Assembly: GCF_026341125.1 (NCBI RefSeq)
Contig: NZ_JAPEOR010000002.1
Coordinates: 868,001-932,000, forward strand
Direction of reading: 5' to 3'
DNA from: Streptomyces sp. NBC_01142
Lineage (GTDB): Bacteria; Actinomycetota; Actinomycetes; Streptomycetales; Streptomycetaceae
Length of the DNA stretch: 64,000 bases
The notes beneath the pieces were generated by a model. That model saw nothing but the letters and a program-made list of their open reading frames with translations, searched no databases and was not told the origin of the DNA. Positions 32,057-40,996 of this stretch are shown here, in pieces. Position numbers and translations under genes: made by a program. Every line of letters begins with the position of its first letter. Positions within the stretch are counted from its first letter, which is position 1.

Positions 32057-32650
32057 TTACAGCGCGCCCTTCGTGGAGGGGAGGATGCCGGCCGCGCGGG
32101 GGTCACGCTCGGACGCGTAACGCAGGGCGCGGGCCAGTGCCTTGAACTGGCACTCCACGATGTGGTGGGCGTTGCGGCCGTACGGGACGTGCACGTGCAG
32201 CGCGATCTGCGCCTGCGCCACGAACGACTCCAGGATGTGCCGGGTCATGGTCGTGTCGTACTCACCGATCATCGGCGCCATGTTCTCGGGCTCGGTGTGC
32301 ACGAGGTACGGACGGCCCGAGAGGTCCACGGTGACCTGCGCGAGCGACTCGTCCAGCGGCACGGTGCAGTTGCCGAAGCGGTAGATGCCGACCTTGTCGC
32401 CCAGGGCCTGCTTGAAGGCGGCGCCGAGCGCGAGGGCGGTGTCCTCGATGGTGTGGTGGCTGTCGATGTGCAGATCACCGTCGGTCTTGACGGTCAGGTC
32501 GAACAGACCGTGGCGGCCGAGCTGGTCGAGCATGTGGTCGTAGAAGCCGACCCCGGTCGCGACATCGACCTTGCCCGTGCCGTCGAGGTCGATCTCGACG
32601 ACGACGGATGTCTCCTTGGTGGTGCGTTCGACCCGTCCTACGCGGCTCAT
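32057..32650 (-). CDS. hisB: Imidazoleglycerol-phosphate dehydratase
   Basis: 197 residues, the size of a monofunctional HisB without phosphatase domain. Metal-binding histidine motifs are visible: [13 protein letters not shown] at about 35-47, [10 protein letters not shown] near 63, and NAHHIVEC near 160. It removes water from imidazole glycerol phosphate, needing Mn2+. Its start overlaps the hisC stop by 4 bp. Confidence 0.97.
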   Translation of the reverse strand: MSRVGRVERTTKETSVVVEIDLDGTGKVDVATGVGFYDHMLDQLGRHGLFDLTVKTDGDLHIDSHHTIEDTALALGAAFKQALGDKVGIYRFGNCTVPLDESLAQVTVDLSGRPYLVHTEPENMAPMIGEYDTTMTRHILESFVAQAQIALHVHVPYGRNAHHIVECQFKALARALRYASERDPRAAGILPSTKGAL

Positions 32651-33780
32651 GCGCTCTGCTCCTTCTTGACGTCGCGTGTGGCTGTCGCCATGACTTCGTT
32701 GACCGCATCCAGGAACGCGTCGTTCTCCGCCGGGGTGCCTGCGGTGACCCGCAGCCAGCCCGGTACGCCGTTGTCACGGACCAGGACGCCCCGGTCGAGG
32801 ATCTGCTGCCAGACCTCATGGGCATCCGGGAAGCGCCCGAACTGCACGAAGTTGGCATCGGACTCGGTGACTTCGTATCCGATCGCTCGCAGCTCGGTGA
32901 CCAGGCGGTCCCGCTCGGTCTTCAGCTGCTCGACGTACCCGAGCAGCGTATCCGTGTGCTCCAGCGCGGCGAGGGCGGTGGCCTGGGTGACGGCCGACAG
33001 GTGGTACGGCAGGCGCACCAGCTGGACGGCGTCGACGACGGCGGGGTGCGCGGCCAGATAGCCCAGCCGCAGACCGGCCGCGCCGAAGGCCTTGGACATG
33101 GTCCGCGAGACCACCAGATTCGGCCGGCCCTCGATCAGCGGCAGCAGCGAGGGGCGGTGGCTGAACTCGACGTACGCCTCGTCGACCACGACCACCGAAG
33201 GCCTGGCCGCCTGTGCCGCCTCGTACAGCGCGAGGACCGTCTCGGCCTCGACCGCCGTGCCCGTGGGGTTGTTGGGCGAGGTGATGAAGACGACGTCGGG
33301 GCGGTGCTCGGCGATGACGGCGCGGGCGGCCGCCACATCGATGGTGAAGTCCTCGTTGCGCGGCCCGGAGATCCAGCCGGTGCCGGTGCCGCGCGAGATC
33401 AGGCCGTGCATGGAGTACGAGGGCTCGAAGCCGATCGCGGTACGGCCCGGTCCGGCGAAGGTCTGCAGCAGCTGCTGGATGACCTCGTTGGAGCCGTTGG
33501 CCGCCCAGAGATTGGCGAGGCCGACCTTGTGCCCCGCGGTGCGGGTGAGGTAGCGGGCCAGCTCGGTGCGGAGCTCGACCGCGTCCCGGTCCGGGTAGCG
33601 GTTGAGCTCCCGGGCGGCCTCGCGCACGCGCTCGGCGATCCGCTCGACCAGCGGCTCGGGCAGCGGATAGGGGTTCTCGTTGGTGTTCAGGCGTACGGGT
33701 ACGTCGAGTTGGGGCGCGCCGTACGGGGACTTGCCGCGCAGCTCGTCCCTGATGGGCAGGTCGTCGATGCCGAAGGTCAC
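32647..33780 (-). CDS. hisC: Histidinol-phosphate aminotransferase
   Basis: 377 residues from GTG 33780, overlapping the hisD stop (GTGA). PLP fold type I: SPNNPTGT near residue 160, DEAYVEF near 190, PLP lysine in [16 protein letters not shown] near 225, and the C-terminal arginine in GWLRVTAG. It transfers an amino group from glutamate to imidazole acetol phosphate. Confidence 0.97.
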   Translation of the reverse strand: MTFGIDDLPIRDELRGKSPYGAPQLDVPVRLNTNENPYPLPEPLVERIAERVREAARELNRYPDRDAVELRTELARYLTRTAGHKVGLANLWAANGSNEVIQQLLQTFAGPGRTAIGFEPSYSMHGLISRGTGTGWISGPRNEDFTIDVAAARAVIAEHRPDVVFITSPNNPTGTAVEAETVLALYEAAQAARPSVVVVDEAYVEFSHRPSLLPLIEGRPNLVVSRTMSKAFGAAGLRLGYLAAHPAVVDAVQLVRLPYHLSAVTQATALAALEHTDTLLGYVEQLKTERDRLVTELRAIGYEVTESDANFVQFGRFPDAHEVWQQILDRGVLVRDNGVPGWLRVTAGTPAENDAFLDAVNEVMATATRDVKKEQSA

Positions 33781-35108
33781 TTGCCGGGCACCTTCCATCC
33801 GAAGCGGGCCTTCATGGCCGCGCCGTGCGCGGGCAGGTCCTCGGCCTCGGCGAGCGTCACCACGTGGTGGGTCACCTCGGCGAGCGCGTCGCGGGTGTAG
33901 TCGACGATGTGGATACCGCGCAGGAAGGACTGGACGGACAGTCCGGAGGAGTGGCAGGCACAGCCGCCGGTCGGCAGGACGTGGTTGGAGCCCGCGCAGT
34001 AGTCGCCGAGCGAGACGGGCGCCCACGGGCCGACGAAGATCGCGCCGGCGTTGCGGACCCGGGCGGCGACCGCGGCGGCGTCTGCGGTCTGGATCTCCAG
34101 GTGCTCGGCGCCGTACGCGTCGACGACCCTGAGGCCCTCGTCGATGCCGTCGACGAGCACGATCGCGGACTGCTTTCCGGACAGGGCCGGGACGATCCGG
34201 TCCTCGATGTGCTTGGTCGCGGCGACCTGCGGCTCGAGCTCCTTCTCGACCGCGTCCGCCAGCTCCACCGAGTCGGTGACCAGCACGGCGGCCGCGAGCG
34301 GGTCGTGCTCGGCCTGGCTGATCAGGTCGGCGGCGACGTGCACCGGGTCGGCGGTCGAGTCGGCGAGGACCGCGATCTCGGTCGGGCCGGCCTCGGTGTC
34401 GATGCCGATCCGGCCGGTGAAGTACCGCTTGGCCGCGGCGACCCAGATGTTTCCGGGGCCGGTGACCATGTTGGCGGGCGCACAGCCGTCGGCTCCCGTC
34501 GTTCCGTACGCGAACATCGCAACGGCCTGGGCGCCTCCGGCGGCGTACACCTCGTCGACGCCGAGCAGCGCGCACGCGGCGAGGATCGTGGGGTGCGGAA
34601 GCCCGCCGAACTCTGCCTGCGGCGGGGAGGCGAGCGCGACGGATCCGACGCCGGCCTCCTGCGCCGGGACCACGTTCATGATCACGGATGAGGGATAGAC
34701 GGACCGGCCGCCCGGCGCGTACAGACCGACGCGCTCGACCGGCACCCACTTCTCGGTGACGGTGCCGCCGGGAACGACCTGGGTGGTGTGCTCGCTGCGG
34801 CGCTGTGCGCGGTGGACGATCCTGGCGCGCCGGATCGACTCCTCCAGGGCGGCCCTGACCTCGGGGTCGAGCTGATCCAGGGCGTCGACGAGGGCCGCTG
34901 CGGGCACCCGAACGCGCTCCAGCTTCACCCCGTCGAATTTCTCCGCGTACTCGATCAGCGCCGCGGTGCCCCGATGATGCACGTCCTCGCAAATGGACCG
35001 CACCTTCTCCAGGGCGGCTTCCACGTCGAACTCGGCACGGGGCAGCAGGTCGCGCAGAGCGCCACCCTCGGGGAGGGCGTCGCCGCGCAGATCGATTCGA
35101 GAGATCAC
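33777..35108 (-). CDS. hisD: Histidinol dehydrogenase
   Basis: 443 residues from GTG 35108. A zinc enzyme that does the last two oxidations to histidine with NAD+. Landmarks: [18 protein letters not shown] near 130, [15 protein letters not shown] near 195, the [11 protein letters not shown] block near 225, AEHDP near 275, and the C-terminal [14 protein letters not shown]. First gene of the his operon; its leader (35109-35265) also carries the divergent promoter for the 533-residue membrane protein. No leader peptide with histidine runs was seen. Confidence 0.96.
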   Translation of the reverse strand: MISRIDLRGDALPEGGALRDLLPRAEFDVEAALEKVRSICEDVHHRGTAALIEYAEKFDGVKLERVRVPAAALVDALDQLDPEVRAALEESIRRARIVHRAQRRSEHTTQVVPGGTVTEKWVPVERVGLYAPGGRSVYPSSVIMNVVPAQEAGVGSVALASPPQAEFGGLPHPTILAACALLGVDEVYAAGGAQAVAMFAYGTTGADGCAPANMVTGPGNIWVAAAKRYFTGRIGIDTEAGPTEIAVLADSTADPVHVAADLISQAEHDPLAAAVLVTDSVELADAVEKELEPQVAATKHIEDRIVPALSGKQSAIVLVDGIDEGLRVVDAYGAEHLEIQTADAAAVAARVRNAGAIFVGPWAPVSLGDYCAGSNHVLPTGGCACHSSGLSVQSFLRGIHIVDYTRDALAEVTHHVVTLAEAEDLPAHGAAMKARFGWKVPGK

Positions 35109-35265
35109 GGGACCAATTCTCTCAGACCGGAATCGGCCGCCGGTCGCCCGTATCACTGGCTGATACACGCCCACACGCCCCAGAAGTTGACCATGACCAC
35201 TAGCGTTCAGTCCGTTACTCAGCGGGAAGAACAGCTGTACGAGCCAATGAAGCGGAGGAGCGGCA

Positions 35266-36867
35266 GTGACCGAGCCGCTGGACGACGGGCCTCCCGACGG
35301 GCTGAGCCCGACCGAGCTGCATATGTGGAACGCCTTCAGAAACGGGAGTACGTACGACCTCAGCGACCCCAATCCACTCCTGAACGATCCCTTCTCCCCC
35401 CGCCCCTGGGGCCCCGAGCGCAGCGTCCGCGCCGGCATCCTCGCCCGGCTGCTGCTGAGCGGGCCTGCCGCCCGGCCCGGCCGGGTCGCCGCGCTCAAGC
35501 TGCGTGGGATCCAGATCACCGGGACGCTCAAGCTCGCGGGCGGCAGCATCTCCCCGTACGTCGAGCTGAACGGCTGCCGCTTCGAGAGCGAACTGCTGAT
35601 GCCCGAGGCGCACTTCACGACGGTGCGCATGGTCGGCTGCGCGATCCCGCGCATCGAGGCCGCCCGGCTGCGCACCGAGGGCGATCTGCATCTGCCCCGC
35701 TGCCGCGTGGAGCACGGCATCCGGCTCACCGACGCACAGATCGGCACGGATCTGCTGATCAACCAGATCCATGTACGGCCGGACCGCCGGGGCCGCGCGA
35801 TCACCGCGGACGGGATGTCCGTCGCCCAGGACTTACAGGCCGAACTGATCGAGACGTACGGCGAGTTCAGTCTGCGCGGTGCGAAGGTCGGGGTTTCACT
35901 GAGCCTGCGCGGCAGCCGGCTGCGCGCGGCGGGCGAGCGGCGGGCACTCAATGCCCCGCAGCTGAGCGTGGAGCGGACGCTCTACATGACGGGCGCGTGG
36001 GTGAGCGAGTCCACGGGAAACCAGGGCGCCACTCCCCCGTTCGGCATCGCCGCTGCCGGCACCCCGGCGCGCGGCACGCGGCTGCAGCGCTTCGAGTGCC
36101 ACGGCGGGGTGCGGCTGGACGACGGGCGGTTCGGCGACGCGGTCGATCTGCAAGGGGCACGGTTCGCGATGAGCCCGCGCGAGGAGCTGTCGCTGCGCAG
36201 GATCGCCACCCCGGAGCTGCGGTTCAACGCGGAGCGCCCGGAGGAGGGGCGCGTCGTGCTGAACGGCGCGAAGGTGGTGACGCTGATCGACAGGGCGGCG
36301 AGCTGGCCCGGTCCCGGCGGTCTGGCGATGGGCGGTTTCGTCTACGAGAACCTGGTCCCGTACGAGGTGTTCCCGCTCGGCCGAAGGCTGGAGTGGGTGG
36401 CCTCGGCGACTCCCGAGTACTCGCCGGAGCCGTACGAACGGCTGGCGACGGTCCTGCGCAACAGCGGCGAGGACTCGGACGCGCGTGAGGTGCTGCTCGC
36501 CAAGCAGCGCCGCCGCCGCGAGACACTGCCGCTGGCCGCGAAGCTCTGGGGCTATCTCCAGGACTGGACGGTGGCGTACGGCTACCGCCCCGGCCGGGCG
36601 GCGCTGTGGATGGCGGTGCTGTGGGCGGCGGGCGCGGTGGCCTTCGCCACGGTGGACCCGGCGCCGATCAAACCCGACGAGCACCCACGGTGGAATGCCG
36701 CGCTGTACGCCCTGGATCTGCTGCTGCCGGTGATCAATCTCGGCCAGGACGGATACTGGCGGATGGAGGGCCGCTGGCAATGGGCCGCGGCCGCGCTCAT
36801 TCTGCTCGGCTGGATCCTCGCGACGACGGTCGCGGCGGGCGCATCCCGCCTTCTCCGGCGCGGCTGA
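35266..36867 (+). CDS. Pentapeptide-like/beta-repeat membrane protein of unknown function
   Basis: 533 residues from GTG 35266 with an excellent GGAGGAG site. Residues 70-370 are a long stretch of short beta-repeats ([28 protein letters not shown]), suggesting a right-handed beta-helix like pentapeptide-repeat proteins. Residues 385-440 are helical and charged. There are two C-terminal membrane helices (about 445-465 and 505-525) with a loop containing [13 protein letters not shown], reminiscent of the pore-loop region of small channels. Function unknown; widely kept in Streptomyces next to hisD. Confidence 0.7.
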   Translation: MTEPLDDGPPDGLSPTELHMWNAFRNGSTYDLSDPNPLLNDPFSPRPWGPERSVRAGILARLLLSGPAARPGRVAALKLRGIQITGTLKLAGGSISPYVELNGCRFESELLMPEAHFTTVRMVGCAIPRIEAARLRTEGDLHLPRCRVEHGIRLTDAQIGTDLLINQIHVRPDRRGRAITADGMSVAQDLQAELIETYGEFSLRGAKVGVSLSLRGSRLRAAGERRALNAPQLSVERTLYMTGAWVSESTGNQGATPPFGIAAAGTPARGTRLQRFECHGGVRLDDGRFGDAVDLQGARFAMSPREELSLRRIATPELRFNAERPEEGRVVLNGAKVVTLIDRAASWPGPGGLAMGGFVYENLVPYEVFPLGRRLEWVASATPEYSPEPYERLATVLRNSGEDSDAREVLLAKQRRRRETLPLAAKLWGYLQDWTVAYGYRPGRAALWMAVLWAAGAVAFATVDPAPIKPDEHPRWNAALYALDLLLPVINLGQDGYWRMEGRWQWAAAALILLGWILATTVAAGASRLLRRG

Positions 36868-36969
36868 GTCACTTTCTTTACGCTCTCTTGGCTTTCGCCA
36901 GGACAACCATTCTGCCGCTACGAAAGTTTCACAGCGAGGCTCTGGCGCGCCTCCGACCTGCGGTTTTCA

Positions 36970-38016
36970 ATGGTCTGCACAATGTCATTGCTCACCGCCC
37001 TGATCCGCACCGCGCGCATGATCCGTCATACGCCGCAACTCTCCGACGGCCTGCCGCCGGACGAGGCGGTGCTGCTCGACGCTCCCGACGGGCGCCTGGG
37101 CCCGGCGCTCGTCGCGGCCGCACTGGGCGAGTACGAGCCGGCCGCCAAGGTGCTGGCCACCACCCGCGAAGGGGCCGAGTGGGAGAACCGCGACCGTTAC
37201 GTCACACGCCTCGCGGCCTTCGCGCACAACCGCGACCAGTGGCTCACCGACTGGCTCGCGGCCGCGCCCCGCGACCCCGACGCGCTGGTCGTCAAGGCGG
37301 AGCTGGCGGTGCGCAAGGCGTGGGAGTCGCCCGCGCGCGCCGAGCGGCTGCGCGAGGTCGGGCCGCTGATCGACGCGGCGGCGGAGGGCGATCACAACGA
37401 TCCGGTGCCGTGGCGGATCGCGCTGGACCACGCGCGCGGCACACACGTCACGCACACGGCGTTCGAGTCGCTGTGGGAGCAGGCCGTACGCCGCTCCTCG
37501 CACCACTACGGGTGTCATGTCGCGGCGCTGCAGTATCTGTCCGCCCAGTGGTACGGCTCACACCGCGAGTGCTTCGACTTCGCCGAGGAGGCGGCGGCGG
37601 ACGCGCTGCCGGGCTCGCTGGTGCAGGCGCTGCCGGTGCGGGCGGCCTTCGCGCAGCTGCTGACCGGGGAGACCACGTCCGTGCAGGACGATCGGATCGA
37701 CGCGGCGGCCGATCTGGCCATCACGCTCTCGGGAGACTACGCGGCGGGGGATTCCTGGCCGGCCGAGGTGCGCAACCTGCTGACGTACGTCCTGGTGGGG
37801 CGGGGGCGCTGGGAGGATGCGCTGGAGCAGTTCCGGCTGATCGGGCCGTATGCGACATCGTTCCCCTGGACGTCCGTGACCGATGATCCGCTGGGGCAGT
37901 TCCTCAAGGCGAGGGACGGTGTACGGATCCAGATCGCCTCGGCGACACCGCTGCGCGGCGGGGCCGGAGGCCGGGCGGGGGGACGGGCCGGACGAGGCCG
38001 CTTCGGCGGCCATTAG
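36970..38016 (+). CDS. Helical-repeat (TPR-like) protein of unknown function
   Basis: 348 residues from ATG 36970 (ATG 36982 possible). It is almost wholly alpha-helical with repeated pairs such as LVAAALGEYEPAAKVLA and LTYVLVGRGRWEDALEQFRLIG that look like degenerate tetratricopeptide units. No catalytic motif or membrane segment. It ends in a Gly/Arg-rich tail. Gene lies 102 bp after the repeat-membrane protein and runs directly into the Lon-like gene (11 bp gap). Probably a protein-interaction scaffold. Confidence 0.65.
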   Translation: MVCTMSLLTALIRTARMIRHTPQLSDGLPPDEAVLLDAPDGRLGPALVAAALGEYEPAAKVLATTREGAEWENRDRYVTRLAAFAHNRDQWLTDWLAAAPRDPDALVVKAELAVRKAWESPARAERLREVGPLIDAAAEGDHNDPVPWRIALDHARGTHVTHTAFESLWEQAVRRSSHHYGCHVAALQYLSAQWYGSHRECFDFAEEAAADALPGSLVQALPVRAAFAQLLTGETTSVQDDRIDAAADLAITLSGDYAAGDSWPAEVRNLLTYVLVGRGRWEDALEQFRLIGPYATSFPWTSVTDDPLGQFLKARDGVRIQIASATPLRGGAGGRAGGRAGRGRFGGH

Positions 38017-38027
38017 TCTTGACCGTT

Positions 38028-38765
38028 GTGACCATCGCTCTGCCCCTCTTCCCGCTGAACTCGGTGCTGTTCCCGGGCCTCGTTCTGCCCTTGAACGTCT
38101 TCGAGGAGCGGTATCGCGCCATGATGCGCGAGCTGCTGAAGACGGACGAGTCCGAGCCGCGCCGCTTCGCCGTGGTCGCCATCCGCGACGGCCGTGAGGT
38201 CGCGCCGACCGCCCCCGGCATGCCGGACCAGACCGCGCTGCCCGAGCGCGGACCGGCGGCGGGCTTCGGCCCGGACCCGATCCAGGCCTTCCACCGGGTG
38301 GGGTGCATCGCTGACGCGGCGACGATCCGCGAGCGCGGGGACGGCAGCTTCGAGGTGCTCGCCACGGGGACCTCGCGGGTGAAACTCCTCTCGGTGGACG
38401 CGAGCGGTCCCTTTCTGACGGCCGAGCTGGAGGAGATCCCGGAGGAGACCGGGGACAGCGCGGGCGCGCTCGCCGAGGGTGTGCTGCGGGCGTTCCGCAG
38501 CTACCAGAAGCGGCTGGCGGGCGCGCGCGAGCGGTCGCTCTCCACGGGCGCCGACCTGCCGGACGAGCCGTCGGTGGTGTCGTACCTGGTCGCCGCGGCG
38601 GCGGTGCTGGACACCCCCGCGAAGCAGCGGCTGCTGCAGGCCCCGGACACGGCGACCCGGCTGCGCGAGGAACTGACGCTCCTGCGCGCGGAGACCGCGG
38701 TGATCCGCCATCTTCCGTCGCTGCCCGCGGTCGATCTGACCCGGGCGCCGACGAGCCCCAACTGA
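38028..38765 (+). CDS. LON substrate-binding-domain protein (no protease domain)
   Basis: 245 residues from GTG 38028 (MTIALPLFPLN). The start of the frame, LPLFPLNSVLFPGLVLPLNVFEERYRAMM, is the signature of the Lon N-terminal domain. The AAA+ and protease domains are absent. The protein belongs to the stand-alone LON-like group whose role is unproven; substrate recognition or regulation is possible. It lies 14 bp before the YbaK-type gene. Confidence 0.85.
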   Translation: MTIALPLFPLNSVLFPGLVLPLNVFEERYRAMMRELLKTDESEPRRFAVVAIRDGREVAPTAPGMPDQTALPERGPAAGFGPDPIQAFHRVGCIADAATIRERGDGSFEVLATGTSRVKLLSVDASGPFLTAELEEIPEETGDSAGALAEGVLRAFRSYQKRLAGARERSLSTGADLPDEPSVVSYLVAAAAVLDTPAKQRLLQAPDTATRLREELTLLRAETAVIRHLPSLPAVDLTRAPTSPN

Positions 38766-38779
38766 CGGGAATCGCTGCT

Positions 38780-39283
38780 GTGCCCAAGAAGTCCAGGAAA
38801 TCCGGGAGTAACGGTGGCACCCCGGCGACGGTCGCCCTGACGGCAGCGGGCACCGCGTTCACCGTCCACGCGTACGACCACGACCCGTCCTCCCCGTCGT
38901 ACGGCGAGGAGGCGGCCGCGGCCCTCGGCGTCTCCCCCGACCGGGTCTTCAAGACACTGGTCGCGGACGTCGACGGCGAACTGACGGTGGCGGTCGTCCC
39001 GGTCGCGGGCCAGCTGGATCTGAAGGCTCTGGCCGCGGCGGTCGGCGGCAAACGGGCAACGATGGCGGACCCGGCCGCGGCGGAACGCACGACGGGTTAC
39101 GTACGGGGCGGAATCTCGCCGCTGGGCCAGCGCAAGCGCCTGCGCACGGTCCTGGACGCGTCGGCCGGTTCCCACGACACGATCTGCGTCTCGGCCGGCC
39201 GCCGCGGCCTGGAGGTCGAACTCTCCCCGCGGGACCTGGCGGCACTCACGTCCGCGGTGCTGGCCCCGATCGGCCGCGCCTAG
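38780..39283 (+). CDS. ybaK: YbaK-type Cys-tRNA(Pro) deacylase
   Basis: 167 residues from GTG 38780. YbaK/ProX fold marks: TVHAYDHDPSSPSYGEEAAAALGV near residue 30, VFKTLVADVDGELTVAVVPVAGQLDLKALAAAVGGKRATMAD (the catalytic lysine region is VFKTL), then TGYVRGGISPLG near 110. It should hydrolyse Cys mischarged on tRNA-Pro, correcting prolyl-tRNA synthetase errors. Confidence 0.88.
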   Translation: MPKKSRKSGSNGGTPATVALTAAGTAFTVHAYDHDPSSPSYGEEAAAALGVSPDRVFKTLVADVDGELTVAVVPVAGQLDLKALAAAVGGKRATMADPAAAERTTGYVRGGISPLGQRKRLRTVLDASAGSHDTICVSAGRRGLEVELSPRDLAALTSAVLAPIGRA

Positions 39284-39349
39284 GGACTCGACGCGCCCGC
39301 CGTCCTCGGCTACGACCGTAGGGAACACTCCGCCCGGGAGAGGACGACG

Positions 39350-39424
39350 ATGTCCAAACGCACCCGCAAACGGAAGTGGCGCATCAGAAAGCACAGAGCC
39401 AACCACGGCCGCCGACCAGCCTGA
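39350..39424 (+). CDS. Short basic protein resembling ribosomal protein bL37
   Basis: A 24-residue frame (MSKRTRKRKW..., ending ANHGRRPA) with GGGAGAGGA spaced 7 nt before ATG. Fourteen residues are Arg, Lys or His. The ANHGRRP ending and the lysine/arginine density resemble bL37, a small actinobacterial 50S protein found in mycobacterial ribosome structures (ANHGKRP ending), compared from memory. Too short for standard gene callers. It lies just downstream of the YbaK-type gene, another translation gene. Confidence 0.65.
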   Translation: MSKRTRKRKWRIRKHRANHGRRPA

Positions 39425-39429
39425 CGGCC

Positions 39430-39466
39430 CGCCCCGGGGCCGGCCGGCAGTGCCGGCACCGGGGCG
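39430..39466 (+). terminator. Hairpin after the bL37-like gene
   Basis: Outer stem CGCCCCGG/CCGGGGCG (39430-39437 and 39459-39466) and inner GCCGG/CCGGC, 6 bp past the stop codon. An internal loop separates the two. Confidence 0.55.
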
Positions 39467-39584
39467 CTCCGGGGAGCGAGAGGCACAGCACCTGGGGCTC
39501 GTGCAGCCGCACCCTGGGGCCCGTGCAGCCGCCGCACCGCCCGGGGGCCGGGGGCGGCCCGCCCTCGCTACCGCGGCTGGAGGT

Positions 39585-39622
39585 GGGATTTGAGGAACAT
39601 CGGAACGGAAACTGGCGCTGAG
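39585..39622 (+). repeat. Left terminal inverted repeat (Tn3-type, 38 bp)
   Basis: Reads inward from GGGATTTGAGG, then a 24-base block shared exactly with the right end, then CGCTGAG. Differs from the right end at positions 4, 5, 32 and 35. Confidence 0.8.
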
Positions 39623-39727
39623 CCCGTATCGCCGCTGGTCGGGGGCTGACGGGCCGTCGGCGCCGGGGCGGTCGTGGTGTTGACTGAACTAGATTCCGAA
39701 TAATCGCAGGTCAAATGCGGTTTCTGC

Positions 39728-39733
39728 TAGCTT
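39728..39733 (+). promoter_or_regulatory. -10 element of a probable leaderless promoter for the first recombinase
   Basis: TAGCTT lies 6 nt before the ATG at 39740, and no ribosome site is visible, so the transcript probably starts at the ATG. The -35 box is weak; TTGACT at 39680 is too far from this -10. Confidence 0.4.
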
Positions 39734-39739
39734 CCGGTC

Positions 39740-40996
39740 ATGCTTGAGACGGGCGGTCCCTCACGGGATCTGATCAGCTTCGCGCTACCCCAGACCGGTG
39801 CCTTGGTGGAGGTGGCGAATCCGGCCCAGCCCTATGTGCTGCTGGACGCTGGCGGGGTGGTGGTGGATCCGGTGTCTGCGTTCTTCGCCGAGTTGCAGGC
39901 GTGTTCGCGACTGCCGTCGACGATCCGCTCGTACGGAATGGATCTGCTGCGGTGGTGGCGATTCCTGCATGCCGTCGGGGTGGAGTGGCATCGGGCCACC
40001 CGGCTGGAGGCGCGGGACTTCGCCCGCTGGATGGCCATCGCGCCGAAGCCTGTGAGGCCGCACTGGCGCGGCCGGGCGGCCGGCGCCACGGCGCGGGCCG
40101 GAGTCGGTTCATCGGCTGGGGTGCCGAACACCGTGACGGGGCGGGCGGGGCCGGGGCCGATGTTCGCGGCGACGACGCGGGCGCACTACGAGACCGTGTT
40201 GCGGTCGTTCTACGACTTCCACCTGGAAACGGGTACCGGTCCGATCATCAACCCGTTCCCGACCCGCCGGGAGCGTCGTCGGCTGCCCGCGAGTGCTGGC
40301 AGGCCGATCCGGTCCGCGCCTGGTGGTCGGTATCAGCCGTCGGTGCCGGTGAGGGTCCCAGGCCGGATCCCGGACGCGCGATTCGACGAGTTGTTCGCGG
40401 CGCTGCGTCACCACCGGGACCGAGCGCTGTTGGCGTTCTGGGTCTCCAACGGGGTACGGGCGGAGGAGTTGCTGACGTGCCGGCAGCGGGATGCACTGCC
40501 GGGCGAGCAGCTGCTGGGGGTGGTGCGGAAGGGGACGCGGGCATATCAGCAGGTGCCGTCGGCGGCGGACGCATTCGTGTGGTTGCGCCTGTATCAGGAG
40601 GAGGCATGGCGGGCGGGGGTACCGCGAGGGCCGGGTCGATGGCTGTGGTGGACGCTGCGCCCGCCGTTTCGGCCACTGACCTACCACGCGGCACGGGCGA
40701 TGTTCGGGAGAGCCAACCGGTTGCTGGGGTCGAACTGGACGTTGCACGACCTGCGCAGGACGGCGGCGTACCGGATGGCGCGGGATCCGAAGCTGGCGCT
40801 GACGGACGTCCAGTGGGTCTTGGGGCACGCGCACCTGAGCACCACCCAGATCTACCTGCCCGCGGGCCGGGAGGAGATCATCGACGCCGTGCGGGCCCAC
40901 CACGAGCGGGCCGGCCGTGAGGCCCAGGTGGTGGCGGTCCCGGCCGCCGGCTACCGGCCGGACTCACTGGACGAGTTGTTTGGGAGGAACAGGTGA
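39740..40996 (+). CDS. Tyrosine recombinase (integrase), first of a tandem pair
   Basis: 418 residues from ATG 39740. The N-terminal SAM-like helical DNA-binding domain is at about residues 45-165 (ELQACSRLPSTIRSYGMDLLRWWRFL). The catalytic domain has the first Arg in VSNGVRAEELL near 238, HxxR in LHDLRRTAAYRM near 334, and the final His and Tyr in LGHAHLSTTQIYL near 357-367. All active-site residues are seen. The stop overlaps the next start (GTGA), as in tandem recombinase operons such as Tn554 tnpA-tnpB. Confidence 0.9.
   Translation: MLETGGPSRDLISFALPQTGALVEVANPAQPYVLLDAGGVVVDPVSAFFAELQACSRLPSTIRSYGMDLLRWWRFLHAVGVEWHRATRLEARDFARWMAIAPKPVRPHWRGRAAGATARAGVGSSAGVPNTVTGRAGPGPMFAATTRAHYETVLRSFYDFHLETGTGPIINPFPTRRERRRLPASAGRPIRSAPGGRYQPSVPVRVPGRIPDARFDELFAALRHHRDRALLAFWVSNGVRAEELLTCRQRDALPGEQLLGVVRKGTRAYQQVPSAADAFVWLRLYQEEAWRAGVPRGPGRWLWWTLRPPFRPLTYHAARAMFGRANRLLGSNWTLHDLRRTAAYRMARDPKLALTDVQWVLGHAHLSTTQIYLPAGREEIIDAVRAHHERAGREAQVVAVPAAGYRPDSLDELFGRNR

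Larger units (their letters stand above)
39467..39739. other. Gap between bL37-like gene and first recombinase, including the left element end
   Basis: About 270 bp without a gene. It holds a G+C-rich region with two GTGCAGCCG copies, the left inverted repeat (39585-39622), and an AT-richer stretch (about 39680-39740) that carries the recombinase promoter. Confidence 0.55.
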
